Part shown: in pieces, positions 8,273-16,937 of the stretch | Numbering within the stretch: position 1 is the first letter of the stretch | How the letters are laid out: the number at the start of each line of letters is the position of its first letter | Assembly: GCA_018713485.1 (NCBI GenBank) | Contig: DVOQ01000038.1 | Span: 1 to 44,049 of the forward strand | DNA length: 44,049 nucleotides | Origin: Candidatus Avisuccinivibrio pullicola | Lineage (GTDB): Bacteria > Pseudomonadota > Gammaproteobacteria > Enterobacterales > Succinivibrionaceae | Reading direction: 5' to 3' | Position numbers and translations under genes: made by a program | Notes under the pieces: generated by a model | Seen by the model: only the letters and a program-made list of their open reading frames with translations | Told to the model about the DNA's origin: nothing | Database searches by the model: none

Positions 8273-9007
8273 ATGGCTTTACGCGTGTCCTTTAAATGGC
8301 CTGCCCTGCTCCTAAGCGCCCTGCTCCTGAATGCCTGCACCCTGCAGGATGAGGCGGCCGAGGACGCGGTGGTGGACACGCGCCTGCACTTTACCGAGGA
8401 AACCTTCCCGCAGGGTTCTCCTGAGGAGGCTTTCCTGCAGGAGGCCGGTCTGTGTATCGCAGGCGATCTGACCGGCCTGTCCCCCCTGATTGAGACTTAC
8501 CGCAGCACTTACCGCCTGCGCGAAGGGGACAGCGCCCTGCGCTATCAGAAATACAGCCTCAACCGTGCCTTTGAAAAATGCGCCATGAAGGCCCTGCAGC
8601 TTAAGGATAACCGCGCCTTTGAGGCCATGCTGACCCGCCCCGGTCAGTGCGCTGGGATCGCGCAGCGTTTTTATGAAAAAGGCGATCTCATCAACGGCGC
8701 TTTCTGGATGCAGCGTGTCATCAACGTGCAGGGACAGGCAGCCGGGTATTTCACCCTGGGAAACCGCTTTATCCGCCGCCCCGCCACCCTCTCCATGGGC
8801 GCTAAAATGCTGCAGCTCTCGGCCCGCCTTGGCAATCAGGAGGCAGCTAACACCCTCCTCTCACTCATCCGCCCGAGCACTCCCGTCTTCCAGGAAGTCA
8901 CGGGAGCCATCCGCGAGGAGTTCGTGAAAGAGCGCCGGGAGCTGCAGGAGCAGACTCAGTCCGCACCTGAAGCCTCTGCCGCAGGGAACGGCGCTTCTCA
9001 GAACTAA
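8273..9007 (+). CDS. Predicted lipoprotein of unknown function
   Basis: 244 aa with a signal peptide ending in LLNAC (Cys22), so probably a periplasm-facing lipoprotein. The body is mostly amphipathic helices with paired Ala/Leu-rich segments (FEKCAMKALQLKD, AAGYFTLGNRF, GAKMLQLSARLGNQEAA) resembling Sel1/TPR-like repeats, though no clean repeat is present. The C-terminus is Gln/Ala/Ser-rich and probably disordered. It starts 32 nt after bamE and is likely cotranscribed, so an envelope role is plausible, but I recognise no family. The ribosome site before ATG 8273 is weak. Confidence 0.7.
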   Translation: MALRVSFKWPALLLSALLLNACTLQDEAAEDAVVDTRLHFTEETFPQGSPEEAFLQEAGLCIAGDLTGLSPLIETYRSTYRLREGDSALRYQKYSLNRAFEKCAMKALQLKDNRAFEAMLTRPGQCAGIAQRFYEKGDLINGAFWMQRVINVQGQAAGYFTLGNRFIRRPATLSMGAKMLQLSARLGNQEAANTLLSLIRPSTPVFQEVTGAIREEFVKERRELQEQTQSAPEASAAGNGASQN

Positions 9008-9021
9008 CTGCCCCTTCCTCC

Positions 9022-9390
9022 CTACAGCGGCGCGTTATACACGGCCCTGTAGACGTGATATACGAGATAAATGTACAGAAGCGGGGTCAAAAGATAGCCC
9101 ACGAGCACGATAGCTGAGATGGCGCACAGCGTAAGGCCTATGGCAAAGGCGATGGCGTAAAAGAGGCTTTTGATGAAGCCGTAATGCGCAAAGAGCCACC
9201 AGCAGAAAAAAGCCCCTACCGGGCCAAAGAGCAGCGTGATGAGCACTGCCACGATGGCGTTGGTGCTCTGCGGCGCGGAGCTCTGAAATCTGCCTCCCGT
9301 CGCCTGCTCCACATCCTTTTTCACGCTCTCTCCCAGATCGCGCGCCGCGTCCGAGACATCCTTTTGCAGATCATCAAACTTCACGCCCAT
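9022..9390 (-). CDS. Small membrane protein of unknown function
   Basis: 122 aa. An N-terminal charged helix of about 40 residues (KFDDLQKDVSDAARDLGESV) is followed by two or three strongly hydrophobic segments, so it is an inner-membrane protein with a soluble helical arm. ATG 9390 has GAGG 5 nt upstream; the in-frame GTG at 9396 overlaps that site. It converges on the bamE-lipoprotein unit with 14 nt between stops and lies downstream of the feoAB terminator. No family recognised. Confidence 0.65.
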   Translation of the reverse strand: MGVKFDDLQKDVSDAARDLGESVKKDVEQATGGRFQSSAPQSTNAIVAVLITLLFGPVGAFFCWWLFAHYGFIKSLFYAIAFAIGLTLCAISAIVLVGYLLTPLLYIYLVYHVYRAVYNAPL

Positions 9391-9437
9391 ACCCACCTCA
9401 TGTTTCTCAGGGATTTAAAATACCCCTATCTTAAACG

Positions 9438-9457
9438 AAAAAAGCCCCGTCAGGGGC
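9438..9457 (-). terminator. Intrinsic terminator of feoAB
   Basis: Read leftward: GCCCC-TGAC-GGGGC stem-loop (9457-9444) followed directly by a run of T (9443-9438). It ends the feoA-feoB unit. A second 7-bp inverted repeat, CCGGTGT/ACACCGG (9471-9490), lies between it and the feoB stop but has no T-run. Confidence 0.8.
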
Positions 9458-9511
9458 CTCATGCAAATGCCCGGTGTCAGACAACACCGGACAACGCTGC
9501 AATATATCTGA

Positions 9512-11641
9512 TTACACCTTGCGCACGGCGATCTTGAGATCGGCGCGGGCCTTTTCAGGACGGACCACGAGGGCGATGATGGCCGCGAGAATGAGAAGCG
9601 CGAACACCGTACCCATGCCAAAGTCCACCTGACCTGCGAAAAGGCCGCCCAACTGATAGATGATGAGAGCCAGAGCGTAGGCCCACACCAGCATGTAGAC
9701 GCAGGCGAAAGCGAACATCTTGCCCGAGGCTAACTGCTTTTTCATGGCGCCTAAAGCCGCGATGCAGGGCGTGGAGAAGAGGTTGAAGGTAAGGAACGCG
9801 AGAGCCGCGGCGTCGGTGGTGAACTCGCCGTGTAAGGCCATGCCTAAGGAAGCGTCATCCTCGGCCACCTCACCTAAGCCTAACAGCACCGCGATGGTAC
9901 CCACCACGTTCTCCTTGGCAAGAAGTCCCGTGAAGATGGCCACCGCGCACTGCCAGCTGGCAAAGCCTAAGGGCGCGAAGATAAAGGCGATCGCCGTACC
10001 GATGGCCGCTAACATGGAGTCACCGACCTCGACCATGCCAAAGCCTTCCTCGCCAAAGCCGAAGGAGGAGAGGAACCACACTAACACCACGGTGGTGAAG
10101 ATGATGGTTCCGGCCTTCTTAATGAAGTGCATGCAGCGCTCGTAGGTGGTGCGCAGCACGTTGGAGATCTTCGGCATGTGGTAATCGGGAAGCTCGAGCA
10201 CGAAGGGGCTCACGTCCTCGCGGAAGGCCGCCTGCTTCTTTAAGATGAAGGCGGTCACGAAGATGGAGATGATGGCGAGCAGGTAGACGCCGGGGGCCAC
10301 GAAGGTGCTCTCGGGGAAGAAAGCCGCGGCAATCATGGCGAGAATGGGCAGCTTGGCCGAGCAGGGCACGAAGGTGGTCGTGATGAGGGTGATGCGTCTT
10401 TCATTGATGTTATCAATGCTCTTGGCGCTCATTAAGGCCGGCACACCGCAGCCTGAAGCCACCACCATGGGGATGAAGCAGCGGCCGGAGAGACCGAAGT
10501 GACGGAAAATGCGGTCAAGGACAAAAGCCACGCGGGTCATATAGCCGCACTGCTCGAGGAAAGCCAGCAGCAGGAAGAACACGATCATCTGCGGCACGAA
10601 GCCTAACACCGCGCCCACGCCGCCAATCACGCCGTCAATGACGAGCCCCCGGAGCCACTCGGGCGAGTTCTCAAGGGCGGCAGCTGCGGCGTTGGTGCAC
10701 CACTCGCCGAACACCACGTCATTGGCATAATCAGTGGCCATGGTTCCGATGGTGCTCACGGCAAGATAGTAAACGCAGTACACCACGACGAGGAAAACCG
10801 GGATCCCGAGGAAACGGTTGGTGACGATGTCATCGACCTTCATCGAGAAGCGTCTGCCAAGTCCCGGAGTCTTCTTCACGCAGGCCTTAACGAGAGCATC
10901 CACGAAGTTATAGCGGTAGGTGGCCATGAGGCTTTCAGTATCATCACCGAGTTCACGCTCGATCTTCGCTCTCTCGGTAGTGAGGGCGATCTGTAAGTCC
11001 TCGCTGTCAAAGCGGCGGGAGTAGAGCTTATCGCGCTGCAGGAGCGATGCGGCCACGAAACGCAGCACGCCCTTGCTGTCACCTTCAAGCATATCGGCAA
11101 TGTGCGTGATGGCCTCTTCCATCACCTCGGGATAGACCTTAAGGGGAGCGGGCTCCTTAGCCTCTTCAATGGCCTTTAATAAGAGCTCGAGGCCCTTGCC
11201 GTTCGCGGCGCAGACCGGAATCACCTCACAGCCTAAGCGCTTTGCAAGTTCCTTCTCATCAATGGTGATTTTCTGCTCTGCGGCAAGATCCATCATGTTT
11301 AAGGCCACCACGGTCTTCCTGCCCATGGCGAGGACTTCGGCAGTCAGCGACAGACCGCGCTCGAGGTGCGTGGCATCCACCACATTGACGATGACGTCAT
11401 ATTCACCGGAGGTGAGATAGTCGCGGCTCACCACTTCCTCGGCAGAATACGGGGACAGTGAATAAAGACCCGGTAAATCGACTATGGCCAGATCCTTCTC
11501 GCTGACGCGGCCCACCACGCGGTCCACGGTGACGCCGGGCCAGTTGCCCACGTACTGATTGGCACCTGTTAAGGCGTTAAACAGCGTGGTCTTGCCACTG
11601 TTCTGATTGCCGATTAAGGCTACGGTCTTCTGCGTTGTCAT
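9512..11641 (-). CDS. feoB: Ferrous iron transport protein B
   Basis: Inner-membrane Fe(II) uptake protein with a cytosolic N-terminal GTPase. G1 is GNQNSGKTT (residues 11-19), G3 is DLPG (55-58) and G4 is NMMD (115-118). After a helical spacer come the membrane core and two Gate regions; the core motif GCGVPALM and a second conserved PCSAKLP segment are visible. Length is 709 aa against 773 in E. coli. ATG 11641 directly follows the feoA stop and has GGAGG upstream. No feoC gene follows; the next leftward feature is a terminator. Confidence 0.95.
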   Translation of the reverse strand: MTTQKTVALIGNQNSGKTTLFNALTGANQYVGNWPGVTVDRVVGRVSEKDLAIVDLPGLYSLSPYSAEEVVSRDYLTSGEYDVIVNVVDATHLERGLSLTAEVLAMGRKTVVALNMMDLAAEQKITIDEKELAKRLGCEVIPVCAANGKGLELLLKAIEEAKEPAPLKVYPEVMEEAITHIADMLEGDSKGVLRFVAASLLQRDKLYSRRFDSEDLQIALTTERAKIERELGDDTESLMATYRYNFVDALVKACVKKTPGLGRRFSMKVDDIVTNRFLGIPVFLVVVYCVYYLAVSTIGTMATDYANDVVFGEWCTNAAAAALENSPEWLRGLVIDGVIGGVGAVLGFVPQMIVFFLLLAFLEQCGYMTRVAFVLDRIFRHFGLSGRCFIPMVVASGCGVPALMSAKSIDNINERRITLITTTFVPCSAKLPILAMIAAAFFPESTFVAPGVYLLAIISIFVTAFILKKQAAFREDVSPFVLELPDYHMPKISNVLRTTYERCMHFIKKAGTIIFTTVVLVWFLSSFGFGEEGFGMVEVGDSMLAAIGTAIAFIFAPLGFASWQCAVAIFTGLLAKENVVGTIAVLLGLGEVAEDDASLGMALHGEFTTDAAALAFLTFNLFSTPCIAALGAMKKQLASGKMFAFACVYMLVWAYALALIIYQLGGLFAGQVDFGMGTVFALLILAAIIALVVRPEKARADLKIAVRKV

Positions 11642-11866
11642 TTAGGCTACCTCCACGAGACGGGCGTCATCCTTACGGATAATGAGTGAATATCCGCGCA
11701 CTTCAAGTTCAATCGGATCGCCTAAGGGAGCCACGCGGGTTAACTTAACCTCGGTGTCACGGGTCAGTCCCATGTCCAGAAGGCGGCGGCGCAGCGAACT
11801 GCCTTCGGCCTGCACCCTGCCCACGCGGGCCGTTTCGCCCACTTTGAGATGATCTAATGTTTTCAT
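11642..11866 (-). CDS. feoA: Ferrous iron transport protein A
   Basis: 74-aa cytosolic SH3-like protein that assists FeoB. It shows the usual small-beta-barrel pattern: LKVGETARVGRV, LRRRLLDMGLT, LTRVAPLGDPIELEVRGYSLIIRKDDA. Its stop abuts the feoB start, so the two are translated together. The leftward promoter must lie in the AT-rich stretch just upstream (about 11900-12010), where one ATTATC half-site is seen; a full Fur or FNR box is not convincing. Confidence 0.93.
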   Translation of the reverse strand: MKTLDHLKVGETARVGRVQAEGSSLRRRLLDMGLTRDTEVKLTRVAPLGDPIELEVRGYSLIIRKDDARLVEVA

Positions 11867-12543
11867 AATCTCAGCTTCGCTTTACAAAAATCCCTAAAGT
11901 CAGGAGGCTGCGGGCCGGTTTGCCCTTACTTGGCTTAGCCATGCGTTACCTGTGTTACATATAAGCAAAACACATTATCTGCGCATAACTTTAATTAGCC
12001 CTCGCTAACTTTGCATGCGTTAGTCTAGGCTAACTGAAAAAATGTTGCAACTGCCAGAGTAAAATATTTTGGGTCTGCCCTGTTTAGGACCGATCCATGG
12101 TTCCGGCTTTCCGGTGTTCTGCCGCATCATGGCTGCGGAATGCCTCCCGCAACAGAATTGCAGCCCCTCCCCCGGGACGCCCCTGAAGCTCCTCCCCCTT
12201 TCACACTGACGCGGCAGCCCCCGAATGAGGTGAGGGAGCTAATCCTGCCGCCCACGCTGCGGCATAGCCTTCCTTGCGGGATGATTATCTATTATTAAAG
12301 ATAATATAAGTGAATTTTTGCCGTCACAATTTCATCATACGTATGCGCTTTACGTTTATTTTATTACTAAATTTCCAGATCATCCAAAATGATTTAGATT
12401 AATACTTTGAAAAATAACCAAAAAATTTCTTGTGAAAGACATTTTTTGCGCCCGATCACGTTTTCGCAATCGTATGCTATTTTTGCGCAAATAAATTTCC
12501 TATAGTGATGACATCTCATCCAACTGTTTAAGGAGCAAGAACC
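11867..12543. promoter_or_regulatory. Divergent control region between feoAB and the lyxose operon
   Basis: 677 nt without a credible gene, in three compositional blocks. 11867-12060 is AT-rich and holds the feo leader. 12060-12280 is GC-rich with short hairpins such as CCGCA/TGCGG near 12120-12140; its origin is unclear. 12280-12543 is AT-rich. It contains an inverted repeat ATTATCT/AGATAAT with an 8-nt spacer (12284-12305), two copies of TTTTTGCGC about 36 nt apart (the second inside the palindrome TTTGCGCAAA at 12482-12491), and TATAGT at 12501-12506 as a possible -10. The palindrome is a candidate operator for the LacI-type regulator encoded downstream. Confidence 0.45.
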
Positions 12544-13260
12544 ATGGGTGTTATGAACCGTTCTGATGTAAACCGCATCGTTGATGAGGTGATTGACTTT
12601 GTCACCGCCCGTAACGTGGTACTGCCTCGTTTTGGCTACTTCACACTCTCTGACTGGAAGCGGCTCGATCTCACGGAATGGCAGGAAATATTCGACGTCG
12701 AATTAGGCTGGGACGTCAGTGATTTCGGAGGCAATGACTTCACCACCCAGGGATGCGTGCTGTTTAACTTCCGTAACGGCTCCATCGCCCCGGTACTGAA
12801 GGAGCTCTACCCCAATCCCTATGCAGAGAAGCTGCTCTTCGTCGGTCACGGTCAGGAATTACCCATGCACTTCCACCGCCACAAAATGGAAGACATCATC
12901 AACCGCGGTGGCGGTGATCTCATGATTCAGCTCTATAACTCCACCCCCGATGAGGATCTGGATAAAAAGAGCGAGCTTAACCTGACCATTGACGGTCAGA
13001 AGGTAACCATGAAAGCCGGTTCCACCGTCTGCATCCGTCCCGGCTCCTCCATCCGCGTCAATCCGCTCATGTATCACCGTTTCTGGGGCGAAAAAGCTCC
13101 CGTGATGACCTGGGAAGTCTCCAAGACCAATGACGATCACACCGATAACCGTTTCCTCGACAACGGCGACCGTTTCTCGGTCATCAAGGAGGACGTACCT
13201 GCCAAATACGTTCTGTGCAACGAATACGACAAGGTTCTGGGTGTTTCCAAGAGCCATTAA
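12544..13260 (+). CDS. D-lyxose ketol-isomerase
   Basis: Cupin-fold aldose-ketose isomerase interconverting D-lyxose and D-xylulose (some members also take D-mannose). The 238-aa chain matches the long LyxI/DUF1498 type found in E. coli O157 throughout: EIFDVELGWDVSDFG, PMHFHRHKMEDIINRGGG, MYHRFWG, and LCNEYDKVLG near the end. Metal ligands by family analogy are His109, His111, Glu116 and His178. ATG 12544 follows AGGAG with 8 nt spacing. It is first in an operon with a sugar ABC transporter, which supports pentose use. No xylulokinase gene is present in the window. Confidence 0.88.
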   Translation: MGVMNRSDVNRIVDEVIDFVTARNVVLPRFGYFTLSDWKRLDLTEWQEIFDVELGWDVSDFGGNDFTTQGCVLFNFRNGSIAPVLKELYPNPYAEKLLFVGHGQELPMHFHRHKMEDIINRGGGDLMIQLYNSTPDEDLDKKSELNLTIDGQKVTMKAGSTVCIRPGSSIRVNPLMYHRFWGEKAPVMTWEVSKTNDDHTDNRFLDNGDRFSVIKEDVPAKYVLCNEYDKVLGVSKSH

Positions 13261-13298
13261 GCAAGGTTTTTAAAAACTCACACTTAAGGAGAATGATA

Positions 13299-14252
13299 AT
13301 GAAGTTTGCAAAGCTTGCCCTGTTAGTTGCCGGCGTGGTTACCGCCGTCGGTGCCGCCAACGCCGCCAAGGATCCCAGCGAGATTAAATTAGGCTACTCC
13401 ATTCCCCAATTAGCCAACCCCTGGTTTGTGGGCGTGAAGTTAGGCATGGAGAAGGCCTGTGAGGAGCTGGGGATTCAGTGCATCTCCATTGACGCGCAGT
13501 ACCGCGTGGACAAGCAGGTGAGCGATATCGAGAACATGATCTCGGATAAGTATGACGCCATCCTGTCCACTCCCATTGATTCCAACGCGCTCGTAGCCAC
13601 CTATGAAGATGCTAAGAAAGCCGGCATCGCCACGGGCTCCATCGCTCAGTTAGTCCCCAACTCCAATCTGCTTTACGGCATGGACGAGTATAACTACGGA
13701 CACACTATCGGCTCTCAGGCCGCTAACTGGGCCAAGGCCACCTTACAGTGCAAGGGTAAGGTAGCCCTCATTACCCAGGATAACGTCGAGGCCACGAAAC
13801 ACCGTGGCGACGGTATCGAGGCTGCCGTCAAGGAAATCTGCCCCGGCATGGAAATCGTGGCCCGTCAGGCCGGCGACAACCCCGAGTCCGGCATGAAGAT
13901 CATTGAAGCCGTGTTACAGCAGCATCCTGATCTCAACCTTGTGATAGGCTCCAATGACTCGGGCGGTATCGGCGGATATCAGGCCATGGTCGCCAACAAT
14001 GCCGTGGGCCCTGACAGGGCCGTCTTCTCCGGAGACGCAACCCGTGAGTGCCTGGCCCTGATGCAGGAACCGGACAGCATTTACCGCGGCACCGTGGATC
14101 TCTATCCCTACAAGGGCGGCTATGAATCTGCCAAGTACCTCTATGAGATGGTGCAGAACGGACTTCCGGCCGAACCGGTTAAGACGCAGTTACCCTACGT
14201 CGAGGTTCCTCAGGCGGATGTGCTTTCCGGCAAGTACAAGGCAAGCTACTGA
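13299..14252 (+). CDS. Periplasmic sugar-binding protein of a CUT2 ABC transporter
   Basis: 317 aa. Signal peptide MKFAKLALLVAG...ANAA, then a ribose-binding-like two-lobe fold: IKLGYSIPQLANPWFVGV, a DAILSTPIDSN segment, VIGSNDSGGIGGYQAM and a C-terminal YPYKGGYESAKYLYEM hinge. It should deliver the sugar to the ATPase/permease pair downstream. ATG 13299 has AAGGAG 7 nt upstream; the longer open frame overlaps the isomerase gene and has no signal peptide. It lies 38 nt after the isomerase. A strong stem-loop follows, as is common after highly expressed binding-protein genes. Substrate, probably D-lyxose or a related pentose, is inferred from the neighbour. Confidence 0.88.
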   Translation: MKFAKLALLVAGVVTAVGAANAAKDPSEIKLGYSIPQLANPWFVGVKLGMEKACEELGIQCISIDAQYRVDKQVSDIENMISDKYDAILSTPIDSNALVATYEDAKKAGIATGSIAQLVPNSNLLYGMDEYNYGHTIGSQAANWAKATLQCKGKVALITQDNVEATKHRGDGIEAAVKEICPGMEIVARQAGDNPESGMKIIEAVLQQHPDLNLVIGSNDSGGIGGYQAMVANNAVGPDRAVFSGDATRECLALMQEPDSIYRGTVDLYPYKGGYESAKYLYEMVQNGLPAEPVKTQLPYVEVPQADVLSGKYKASY

Positions 14253-14291
14253 TTAAATCTCATCATCTACTACCCATCATGTTGAATCTGA

Positions 14292-14309
14292 GGGGCGGTT
14301 CGCCGCCCC
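14292..14309 (+). other. Intercistronic stem-loop
   Basis: GGGGCGG-TTCG-CCGCCCC, a perfect 7-bp GC stem with a four-base loop, between the binding-protein stop and the ATPase start. No T-run follows, so it is more likely an RNA-stability or partial-termination element that raises binding-protein levels relative to the membrane parts. Confidence 0.65.
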
Positions 14310-14328
14310 GCTTTGCGGTTATAACCAT

Positions 14329-15834
14329 ATGAGTGACGATATCATCCTGTCCGTGCGGGATCTGTCCAAATATTACGCAAAGGTCAGAGCCTTAAGCGGC
14401 GTCAGTCTGGACGTGCGCAGAGGTGAGGTATTAGCTCTGTGCGGTGAAAACGGCGCAGGCAAATCCACCTTCATTAAAATGCTGACCGGCGCAGAAACCC
14501 CGTCCCACGGCGAGATTGTCTTTGACGGCAAGACCTATAAATCCCTTGATCCCATGCTCTCCATGGAGCTGGGCATCGCCGCCGTCTATCAGGAGTTCTC
14601 ACTGATCCCCTTCCTTTCCATCGCTGAAAACATCTTCTACGGCCGCGAGATCAAATACAAATCCGGCATGCTTAATTTAAAGGAGATGTACGCACGGGCG
14701 CAGAAGCTCTTTGACGACATGGGCATGAACATTGACGTGAGAAAACGCGTCTGTGACATCGGTGTGGCCTATCAGCAGCTGGTCGAAATTTTAAAAGCCG
14801 TTTCCCGTAAGCCCAAATTCATCATCCTCGACGAGCCGACCGCTCCCCTGACCCTGAAAGAAACCGCAATCTTCTTTAACATCGTCAGAAAGCTGCGCGA
14901 ACAGAACACCACCATCATCTTCATCTCCCACCGCCTTGAAGAAGTATTTGAGATGTGCGACCGGGCCGCCGTCTTCATGGACGGCACCTTCGTCACGGTC
15001 AGAGACGTTAAGGACTTCACCATGAAATCCCTCATCGCCTCCATGGTGGGCCGTGAGATTTCAGGTGACTATCCTTCACCCCGCCGGACTACCGACGAGG
15101 TGATCCTCGAATGCCGGCACCTGTCTAACGATAAGGTGCATGACGTGAGTTTCGTGCTGCACAGGGGTGAGATCATCGGCTTCGGCGGCCTCGTGGGCGC
15201 CGGAAGGACTGAGGTGGCAAGAGCCATTTTCGGTGCCGATCCCGTGACGGACGGCGAGATCATCTTCAGGGGTGTTCCCTACCGGCCTTCCTCACCGCGC
15301 CACGCCCTGCGCTCGGGGATCGGACTTATCCCCGAAGACCGTAAATCCCAGGGAGTGCTGTTAGGCCTCGTGGTACGTGAAAACGTCGTGTTCAGCTCCC
15401 TGCCGCGCTACTTAAAGGGCGGCTTCATCATCGACTCGAAAAAAGAGAAGGCGGCCACCGCAGGCTACATCAAAGAGCTCAATATCAAGACACCCTCCAT
15501 GGAGCAGCTGGTCAGGAACCTGTCCGGCGGCAATCAGCAGAAAGTGGTTCTGGGGCGCATTCTCTCCACCGAGTGCGATGTGCTGATTTTTGATGAACCG
15601 ACCCGCGGTATCGACGTGGGAGCCAAGCAGGAAATCTACAGCCTGATGTGCGAGCTGGCCGATCGCGGTAAGAGCATCATCATGATTTCCTCGGAAATGC
15701 CGGAGCTCATCGGCATGTCTCAGCGTATTTACGTGATGAGCGAAGGACGTATCACCTCCGAACTGCACCGCGGTGAGTTCTCCCAGGAAAAGATCCTCGA
15801 GAGTGCCTCGCAGGGCAGAAAGCAGGCGGCTTAA
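14329..15834 (+). CDS. Sugar ABC transporter ATPase, two ABC domains (RbsA/XylG type)
   Basis: 501-aa cytoplasmic ATPase made of two fused nucleotide-binding domains, as in RbsA, XylG and MglA. Domain 1: Walker A GENGAGKST (39-47), Walker B FIILDEPT (about 163-170), and the degenerate signature VAYQQLVEILKAV usual for this class. Domain 2: a degenerate Walker A, GGLVGAGRTE, but an intact signature NLSGGNQQKV (about 397-406) and Walker B LIFDEPTRGID. ATG 14329 follows the intercistronic stem-loop; the start has only a weak ribosome site. The permease gene follows at 20 nt. Confidence 0.92.
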   Translation: MSDDIILSVRDLSKYYAKVRALSGVSLDVRRGEVLALCGENGAGKSTFIKMLTGAETPSHGEIVFDGKTYKSLDPMLSMELGIAAVYQEFSLIPFLSIAENIFYGREIKYKSGMLNLKEMYARAQKLFDDMGMNIDVRKRVCDIGVAYQQLVEILKAVSRKPKFIILDEPTAPLTLKETAIFFNIVRKLREQNTTIIFISHRLEEVFEMCDRAAVFMDGTFVTVRDVKDFTMKSLIASMVGREISGDYPSPRRTTDEVILECRHLSNDKVHDVSFVLHRGEIIGFGGLVGAGRTEVARAIFGADPVTDGEIIFRGVPYRPSSPRHALRSGIGLIPEDRKSQGVLLGLVVRENVVFSSLPRYLKGGFIIDSKKEKAATAGYIKELNIKTPSMEQLVRNLSGGNQQKVVLGRILSTECDVLIFDEPTRGIDVGAKQEIYSLMCELADRGKSIIMISSEMPELIGMSQRIYVMSEGRITSELHRGEFSQEKILESASQGRKQAA

Positions 15835-15854
15835 ATTAGATTCTGGAGTTAAAA

Positions 15855-16820
15855 ATGAACAAAAAACTTTCCCTGTGGCTCCTTGATTACGGCATTGTGC
15901 TCATTCTGCTCCTGCTCATTGCCATTTTCTCGGTTGCCTCCTCGAACTTCTTCTCCTTCGGCACCGTGACCACCATTCTGCGTCAGGTGTCGATCATCGG
16001 TATCATCTCGGTAGGCGCGGCCTTTGTCATTCTTACCGCCGGTATCGATCTGTCAGTAGGCTCAGTGGCCTGTATTTCCTCGCTGACGGCAGCCCTCTGC
16101 CTTAAGGCCGGTTATGCCATCCCCGTAGCCATCATCATCACGCTCGCCATCGCCATCTGCTACGGTATCTTCAGCGGCTGCCTCGTCTCCTTCTTCAAGA
16201 TGTCCCCGCTCATCGCCACCCTGGGCATGATGACTGCCTTACGCGGTGCCGGCTACCTGATAACGGACGGTCTTCCCGTGTACGGCTTCGGTCCGGGCCT
16301 CAGTCCCTTTGGCCGCGGCTATCTTCTCGGGATCCCCTATCCCGTCATTCTCATGGTGGCGGTCTTCGCCCTGGGTATCTTTATCCTTTCCTACACCCCC
16401 ATCGGGCGCCACGTGTACGGCGTGGGCGGTAACGAGGAGGCATCCCGTCTTTCAGGTGTCAACGTCACCCTGGTAAAGATTTTCTGCTACGCCTTCTGCG
16501 CTTTCCTCTCGGGTATTGCAGGACTGGTGCTCCTGTCACGCACCAACTCCGGACAGCCTGCGGCCGGTGTCGGTTATGAAATGGATGCCATCACCGCAGT
16601 CGTGTTAGGAGGTATCAGCCTCATGGGCGGTCAGGGCAAGCTGCCCCTCGTCATCATCGGCGTGCTCATCATGGGCGTGCTCTCCACTGGCATGCTGATG
16701 TGCAACATCAATGATTACGTGCAGCAGGTGGTCAAGGGACTCGTGCTCATTGCCGCCGTGGCGTTCTCCTACGTGTCGCTCAGGCTGCGCGACCGCATTG
16801 TAAGCCAGGCCGGCGCATAA
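15855..16820 (+). CDS. Sugar ABC transporter permease (RbsC type)
   Basis: 321-aa inner-membrane permease of the BPD_transp_2 family. It has 8 to 10 hydrophobic segments and the RbsC-like pattern GIISVGAAFVILTAGIDLSVGS, LIATLGMMTALRGAGYLITDG, RHVYGVGGNEEASRLSGVNV and VVLGGISLMGGQG. It completes the CUT2 transporter with the two genes upstream. ATG 15855 follows TGGAG. An intrinsic terminator lies about 50 nt after the stop, so the isomerase-transporter operon ends here, before the LacI gene. Confidence 0.92.
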   Translation: MNKKLSLWLLDYGIVLILLLLIAIFSVASSNFFSFGTVTTILRQVSIIGIISVGAAFVILTAGIDLSVGSVACISSLTAALCLKAGYAIPVAIIITLAIAICYGIFSGCLVSFFKMSPLIATLGMMTALRGAGYLITDGLPVYGFGPGLSPFGRGYLLGIPYPVILMVAVFALGIFILSYTPIGRHVYGVGGNEEASRLSGVNVTLVKIFCYAFCAFLSGIAGLVLLSRTNSGQPAAGVGYEMDAITAVVLGGISLMGGQGKLPLVIIGVLIMGVLSTGMLMCNINDYVQQVVKGLVLIAAVAFSYVSLRLRDRIVSQAGA

Positions 16821-16871
16821 TATAATGAGCTCACTTACGTATGCATTAAAGAACATCCATTCATAGACGAA

Positions 16872-16893
16872 AGGGGGCGTAAGCCTCCTTTTT
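16872..16893 (+). terminator. Terminator of the lyxose isomerase-transporter operon
   Basis: AGGGGGC-GTAA-GCCTCCT stem (16872-16878 with 16883-16889, one G-T pair) followed by TTTTT. It is placed about 50 nt after the permease stop. Confidence 0.8.
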
Positions 16894-16937
16894 CTGTTCC
16901 TAAGGCATACCGTAAGCTTTGCTCAGGATAGACAACA

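Noticed and set aside
12284-12305. Fur box upstream of feoA
   Set aside because: The ATTATCT/AGATAAT repeat has its half-sites in the opposite orientation to the Fur consensus and lies over 400 nt from feoA, so it is kept only as an unassigned inverted repeat.
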